From NCBI GenBank assembly GCA_902493835.1, contig CABURG010000056.1:1-9822 (forward strand): a stretch of DNA of 9,822 bases, given 5' to 3'. The notes under the pieces were generated by a model that worked only from the letters and a program-made list of their open reading frames with translations, had not been told where the DNA came from and ran no database searches. The number at the start of each line of letters is the position of its first letter. The first letter of the stretch is position 1. Shown here one piece after another: positions 6,371 through 9,822 of the stretch. Origin of the DNA: an uncultured Collinsella sp. (GTDB taxonomy: Bacteria; Actinomycetota; Coriobacteriia; Coriobacteriales; Coriobacteriaceae). The position numbers and the translations under genes are program-made.

Positions 6371-6379
6371 CCCCTCCCT
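6371..6379 (-). promoter_or_regulatory. Ribosome binding site deciding the start of the iron-sulfur protein
   Basis: AGGGAGGGG on the minus strand, six bases before the ATG at 6364. It selects MAQEHDLF as the N terminus over the longer TTG start at 6394, whose coding sequence would run through this site. Confidence 0.75.
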
Positions 6380-6515
6380 GAGCAGTGCAAACAAGCAAGA
6401 GATAATGATACGCTATCGGCCCACGCCTCGGGCAAATTACACGCGGAGCATCTTTGCGGCAAATAGCCCATGGCCTATCGCCGCCTCGATCGCACAAGGT
6501 CAATCAAGTGCCAAG

Positions 6516-7583
6516 CTATGCCTCGCACATGAGCTGCACGAGCTTTTGTTTGGTCACCTTGGCCTGCTCGTTGGCCATATTACGCTCGTTTCTAAAGACC
6601 GCATTTGCAACACCCTGCAGGTCGGCATCGGAAATCCCGCCAAGGCCCAGCTCCGCGAGCGTCGTCGGCAGACCAACGCGCTGGCAAAACTCGAGCACCT
6701 GATCAAGCTCGGGCGCACGCTCCAGGCGCAGCTGCACCACCAGGCCAAATGCCACGGCCTCACCATGCATGGCCTTGCACTCGGGCAGAATCGTCAGGCC
6801 GTTGGCAATGGCATGGGCGAGCGCTAGGCCGCCACTCTCAAAGCCGACGCCCGAGAGCAAAATATTGCACTCGATCAGACGCTCAACCGCCGGCGATATA
6901 CGTCCCTTTCTGAGATCGCGCTTGGCAGCGACGCCGCACTCCATAAGCGTGTCATAGCAGGCACGAGCCGCAACCAAGGCCAAGTGTCCCGGCGCGCCGC
7001 CGTGCTCGTTGGCGCCGTGCGCCGCGGCGCACGAACGCGCCTCGAAGTACGTTGCCAGCGCATCGCCCATACCAGCGACCGTCATACGCAGCGGGGCCGC
7101 CGCGACCACGCTGGTATCGACCACGACCAGGTCTGGATTCTTCTCGAGCATCAGATAGCGGTCGAACGACCCATCCTCGTGATACAGCACCGAAATCGCG
7201 CTGCACGGACCGTCCATCGAAGCCGCCGTGGGGCATACGCACAACGGCAACTCGGCATAAAACGCAACGGCCTTGGCGATATCGAGCATCTTGCCGCCGC
7301 CAATACCCACCACCATGTCGCAATACTCAGCCTGGGCTTCCTGAGCCATTTCGACAACGGCCTCTTCCGTACACGGACCGTTGTAAATCTTAAAGAACGG
7401 CTCGCTTAGATCTTCGTCCAGAAATCCATCGACGATCTGCCTGCACAGCCGATTCTCGGTGCCCTGGTCAAACAAGACATAGGCAGCGCAGCCCAACCAT
7501 GACAAATACCTGCCCTGACGCGAAAGTTCGCCCGGCCCCTGAACATACCGGCCGGGACCGCCATAAACCATGGGAAGCGCCAT
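6516..7583 (-). CDS. Divergent glycerol dehydrogenase-family protein (GldA paralogue)
   Basis: Metal- and NAD-dependent alcohol dehydrogenase of the GldA branch, 355 aa. It keeps the nucleotide loop GIGGGKMLD (93-101) and the three metal ligands Asp174, His257 and His273. It differs from the neighbouring GldA in several ways. The substrate-side motif is SMDGPCSA instead of STDAPCSA. The region after the last ligand reads MHGEAVAFG instead of MYHGEKVAFG. The conserved C-terminal EAACAPEDT-NMP segment is missing and replaced by a basic, Met-rich tail. Its substrate may therefore not be glycerol. I chose ATG 7583, which gives GGPGRYVQGPGELS aligned with the GldA N terminus. A longer reading from 7667 would start inside the terminator of the upstream gene. 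It follows gldA on the same strand behind that terminator. Confidence 0.85.
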   Translation of the reverse strand: MALPMVYGGPGRYVQGPGELSRQGRYLSWLGCAAYVLFDQGTENRLCRQIVDGFLDEDLSEPFFKIYNGPCTEEAVVEMAQEAQAEYCDMVVGIGGGKMLDIAKAVAFYAELPLCVCPTAASMDGPCSAISVLYHEDGSFDRYLMLEKNPDLVVVDTSVVAAAPLRMTVAGMGDALATYFEARSCAAAHGANEHGGAPGHLALVAARACYDTLMECGVAAKRDLRKGRISPAVERLIECNILLSGVGFESGGLALAHAIANGLTILPECKAMHGEAVAFGLVVQLRLERAPELDQVLEFCQRVGLPTTLAELGLGGISDADLQGVANAVFRNERNMANEQAKVTKQKLVQLMCEA

Positions 7584-7614
7584 GCGAGAATCCGCCCTCT
7601 CATCAAACAACGAT

Positions 7615-7645
7615 TGGTGCAAAGTAACCTGACCCCTTTGCACCA
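7615..7645. repeat. Perfect 10-bp inverted repeat upstream of the GldA paralogue
   Basis: TGGTGCAAAG (7615-7624) and CTTTGCACCA (7636-7645) are exact inverse copies around an 11-base loop. The element lies between the gldA terminator and the paralogue start, in what would be the leader of the paralogue message. It has no T tract on either strand. It may be an operator, an mRNA leader structure or a dispersed palindromic repeat; sequence alone does not decide. Confidence 0.65.
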
Positions 7646-7649
7646 TAGC

Positions 7650-7685
7650 AAAAAGGGGCAAAGCCATCTGCTGGCTTTGCCCCTT
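7650..7685 (-). terminator. Intrinsic terminator of gldA
   Basis: On the minus strand GGGGCAAAGCCA pairs perfectly with TGGCTTTGCCCC (7672-7683/7655-7666) around a 5-base loop, and flanking AA/TT pairs can extend the stem to 14 bp. Five Ts follow (complement of 7650-7654). It begins 12 bases after the gldA stop codon. This is a textbook rho-independent terminator. Confidence 0.92.
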
Positions 7686-7697
7686 CCTTAGCTTGAT

Positions 7698-8798
7698 TTA
7701 CTCATCCATGAGATAGTAGTGGCCCAGTGCGTCGGCACCCAGGATGGCGTTTGCGACCATCTCGGGCGTCACCTCAAACGGCATGTTGCACATGGTGTCC
7801 TCGGGCGCGCACGCGGCCTCGGCAACAATCATGGCCTTCTCGCGCGTAACCTCGGCAACGCCAAGTTCCTTCATCGTGACCGGCAGGCCCAGCTCAATGC
7901 AGAAGCCCAAGACTTCCTCGAGCTTCTCGGTCGGAGCATCCTCGAGTACCAGCTGGACGATGGTGCCGAAGGCGACCTTCTCGCCGTGGTACATGCTGTG
8001 GCACTCGGGCAGCATCGTCAGACCATTGTGGATGGCATGAGCAGCAGCAAGGCCCGAGCTCTCAAAGCCAATGCCCGAAAGCAGCGTATTGGCCTCGATG
8101 ATGTGCTCGACGGCAGGCGTGAGCGCACCCTTCTCCAGCGCGACCTTGGCCTTGACGCCATCGGCCATAAGCGTCTCGTAGCAGAGCTTGGCGAGCGCCA
8201 GGCCGGCCATTCCGCCCTTGCCGCCGGCGCAGGTGCCGCCGTCGGCATCGTGCGTTGCCTGAGCCTCGAAATAGGTTGCGAGCGCATCGCCCATACCGGA
8301 AACCGTCAGGCGCACCGGGCTCGCCGCGATAACCGTCGTATCCATCAGGACAATGTTGGGGTTTGCCTTAAGGAAGAGATATTTATCGAACTGGCCGTCA
8401 TCGGTGTAGAGCACCGAAAGTGCCGAGCACGGTGCATCGGTCGAAGCAATGGTGGGGCAAATGATAACCGGGGACTCCAGGTAATAGGCGACGGCCTTCG
8501 CGGTGTCGAGGATCTTGCCGCCACCGACGCCGACGATGATGTCGCAACCGTTGTCGCGAGCGAGCGCAACCAGGCGATCGACCTCGCCCTTGGAGCACTC
8601 GCCGTTAAAGTCCTCAAACAGCAGCTCGGCCTTAGCCTCGGCAAAGCCGCCCTCGATCTTGGCACCGACGCGCTTCTTGCCCGAAGGCGTCACGATAACG
8701 AGGGCCTTAGCGCCGAGCGGCTCGACATAGGAGCCGAGCTTGGCGAGCTCGTCCGGACCCTGGATGTACTTGCTGGGGCTATTGAAAATTGCAGCCAT
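7698..8798 (-). CDS. gldA: Glycerol dehydrogenase
   Basis: Cytoplasmic zinc-dependent NAD+ oxidoreductase that interconverts glycerol and dihydroxyacetone and acts on related diols. At 366 aa it is the usual length of GldA. The N terminus SPSKYIQGPDELAKLG is typical. The nucleotide loop is GVGGGKILD at 90-98, STDAPCSALSVLY at 119-131 includes the substrate-side Asp121, and the metal ligands are Asp171 (GMGDALATYFEA), His254 (AAHAIHNGL) and His271 (MYHGEKVAFG). The C-terminal VAEAACAPEDTMCNMPF segment is also standard. The start at 8798 has only a weak GGGA ribosome site. The gene lies between an iron-type alcohol dehydrogenase upstream and a divergent paralogue downstream, all on one strand but separated by terminators. 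No dihydroxyacetone kinase is visible in the window. The assignment is strong. Confidence 0.95.
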   Translation of the reverse strand: MAAIFNSPSKYIQGPDELAKLGSYVEPLGAKALVIVTPSGKKRVGAKIEGGFAEAKAELLFEDFNGECSKGEVDRLVALARDNGCDIIVGVGGGKILDTAKAVAYYLESPVIICPTIASTDAPCSALSVLYTDDGQFDKYLFLKANPNIVLMDTTVIAASPVRLTVSGMGDALATYFEAQATHDADGGTCAGGKGGMAGLALAKLCYETLMADGVKAKVALEKGALTPAVEHIIEANTLLSGIGFESSGLAAAHAIHNGLTMLPECHSMYHGEKVAFGTIVQLVLEDAPTEKLEEVLGFCIELGLPVTMKELGVAEVTREKAMIVAEAACAPEDTMCNMPFEVTPEMVANAILGADALGHYYLMDE

Positions 8799-8814
8799 AA
8801 CTATCCCATTCTCT

Positions 8815-8854
8815 AAAAAAGAAAGGGGCTCCGTACGGATACGTGCGGAGCCCC
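8815..8854 (-). terminator. Intrinsic terminator between the iron-type alcohol dehydrogenase and gldA
   Basis: Arms 8825-8837 and 8842-8854 form a 13-bp GC-rich stem with one G-U wobble and a 4-base GATA loop. On the minus strand it is followed by TTTCTTTTTT. It starts 22 bases after the upstream stop codon and its T tract ends 16 bases before the gldA start codon. That leaves no room for a separate promoter between them, so it may act as a leaky terminator or attenuator for gldA. Confidence 0.9.
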
Positions 8855-8876
8855 TCGTTACGATAACAAGAGTCGA

Positions 8877-9822
8877 TTAGAAATCGATGTCGGTGTCGTA
8901 GTAGCAGGCCTTGAGGATCTTCTCGAAGTCAGCAGCCTTGGTCTCACGCGGGTTCTCGGGCGTGCAGGCGTCCTGCTCGGCGTTCGCGGCGATCTCGGGC
9001 AGCTTGGCGAGGAACTCCTCCTCGGAAACCATCTGCGGGTTCTCGGCGTCGACCTTCACGCCACCATTCGCGTAATCCTTGATGGACTGCGGAATGTTGA
9101 GCTGGTCGTTGAGGTCGCGAATCTTCTGGACGAGTGCAGCGATGAGCTCCTCGTTGGTCTCGCCGGGAAGGTGCAGGATCTCCTTGGCCACGTAAGCGTA
9201 ACGCTCGGCAGCACGGGGATCCTTGGAGTTCCACTGGATGACCTTGCCCAGGTACATGGCGTTAGCGGCACCGTGGATGATGTGGCCATTCTCGAAGGCA
9301 GCACCGGTCTTGTGAGCCATGGAGTGAACGATGCCGAGCAGGCCCGAGGAGAAGGCGATACCGGCGATGCACTGAGCCTCGTGCATGTGCTGACGGGCCT
9401 CATGGTCGCCAGCATAGGACTTGGGCAGCCACTCGACGATCTCGCGGATGCCGTGCAGGGCGTTGGCGTCGGTGAACATAGAGGCGAAGGTAGAAACGTA
9501 GGCCTCCATGCAGTGGGTCAGAGCATCCATGCCGGTGTGAGCGCACAGCTTGGCGGGCATGGTGTAGGTGAGCTCGGGGTCGACGATGGCGACATCAGGG
9601 GTGATGTTGAAGTCGGCCAGCGGGTACTTGATGCCCTTGGCGTAGTCGGTAATGACGGAGAACGCGGTGACCTCGGTAGCGGTACCGGAGGTAGAGGAGA
9701 TGGCGCAGAAATGAGCCTTCTGACGCAGCTCGGGGAAGCTGAACGGCTGGATGATGTTGTCGAAGGACTCCTCGGGGTACTCGTAGAAGACCCACATGGC
9801 CTTAGCGGCATCGATGGGCGAG
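8877..9822 (-). CDS. Iron-containing alcohol dehydrogenase (N-terminal part off the right edge)
   Basis: NAD(P)-dependent group III alcohol dehydrogenase that interconverts aldehydes and alcohols, useful for disposing of reducing equivalents in fermentation. The last 315 residues are visible and the reading frame stays open to the window edge. It opens with SPIDAAKAMW, the end of the GGGSxxDxAK cofactor loop. It continues with STSGTATEVTAFSVITD and TPDVAIVDPELT, then the metal-binding GMDALTHCMEA (Asp and His four apart) and GIVHSMAHKTGAAFENGH-IIHG, which supplies the remaining His ligands. The last loop is three residues longer than the HIPHG form in AdhE and FucO. The C terminus KACYYDTDIDF and the intrinsic terminator just after it show the gene end is complete. 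A stand-alone enzyme of about 380 aa is likely, but fusion to an aldehyde dehydrogenase domain (AdhE) beyond the edge cannot be excluded. The substrate is unknown. Confidence 0.92.
   Translation of the reverse strand, partial: SPIDAAKAMWVFYEYPEESFDNIIQPFSFPELRQKAHFCAISSTSGTATEVTAFSVITDYAKGIKYPLADFNITPDVAIVDPELTYTMPAKLCAHTGMDALTHCMEAYVSTFASMFTDANALHGIREIVEWLPKSYAGDHEARQHMHEAQCIAGIAFSSGLLGIVHSMAHKTGAAFENGHIIHGAANAMYLGKVIQWNSKDPRAAERYAYVAKEILHLPGETNEELIAALVQKIRDLNDQLNIPQSIKDYANGGVKVDAENPQMVSEEEFLAKLPEIAANAEQDACTPENPRETKAADFEKILKACYYDTDIDF

Noticed and set aside
5495..6466. Plus-strand frame of 323 codons opposite the iron-sulfur gene
   Set aside because: The minus strand has four cysteine cluster motifs and a good ribosome site, so this frame is a shadow.
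7584..7667. N-terminal extension of the GldA paralogue to position 7667
   Set aside because: The extension would start inside the gldA terminator stem and add residues absent from the GldA family. The ATG at 7583 gives the family-like N terminus.
7719..8816. Plus-strand frame of 365 codons opposite gldA
   Set aside because: gldA on the minus strand is unmistakable, and the plus frame runs into the minus-strand terminator T tract region without a start signal.

Overview
The window looks like a GC-rich chromosomal segment of an anaerobic, saccharolytic Actinomycetota of the Coriobacteriia, most likely Collinsella or a close relative. The basis is the GC-rich coding sequence, strong AGGAGG-type ribosome binding sites, PTS plus GH4 phospho-glucosidase sugar use, fermentative dehydrogenases and a multi-cluster ferredoxin-like protein. 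The genus is inferred from gene style, not from a marker gene. No rRNA, tRNA, CRISPR array, transposase or phage gene is visible.

Left part (1-4980): a divergent alpha-glucoside locus. On the minus strand a PTS EIICB permease (1165-2775) is followed by a family-4 glycosyl hydrolase (6-phospho-alpha-glucosidase, cut off by the left edge). On the plus strand a zinc-dependent medium-chain dehydrogenase (3133-4158) is followed by a HutC/TreR-type GntR regulator with a UTRA domain (4224-4979). The 357-base gap between the two start codons holds two oppositely facing promoters. Each carries the same 14-base operator core, AACTTGTCTAGATA, just upstream of its -10 box. The core contains the GTCTAGA(C) that fits the known HutC-type operator consensus. 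The simple reading is that the regulator represses both arms and itself until a phosphorylated glucoside accumulates. The glucoside enters as a 6'-phosphate, GH4 splits it into glucose-6-phosphate and an aglycone, and the dehydrogenase may oxidise that aglycone, for example a polyol.

Middle (4980-6364): the plus-strand operon ends at a 21-bp hairpin with an internal small stem and a T tract, next to a second GC-rich hairpin. Facing it on the minus strand is a stand-alone gene for a protein with four predicted [4Fe-4S] sites, a Cys-bearing central region and a charged Lys/Ala/Glu tail. Its partner is unknown.

Right part (6516-9822): three metal-dependent alcohol dehydrogenases lie head to tail on the minus strand. 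They are an iron-type alcohol dehydrogenase (cut by the right edge), a canonical glycerol dehydrogenase GldA, and a divergent GldA paralogue. Good intrinsic terminators separate them, and the one before gldA leaves only 16 bases before its start codon. Either gldA is read by leakage through that hairpin or its promoter overlaps it. Together these enzymes would interconvert glycerol or other diols with ketones and balance NAD(H) during fermentation.
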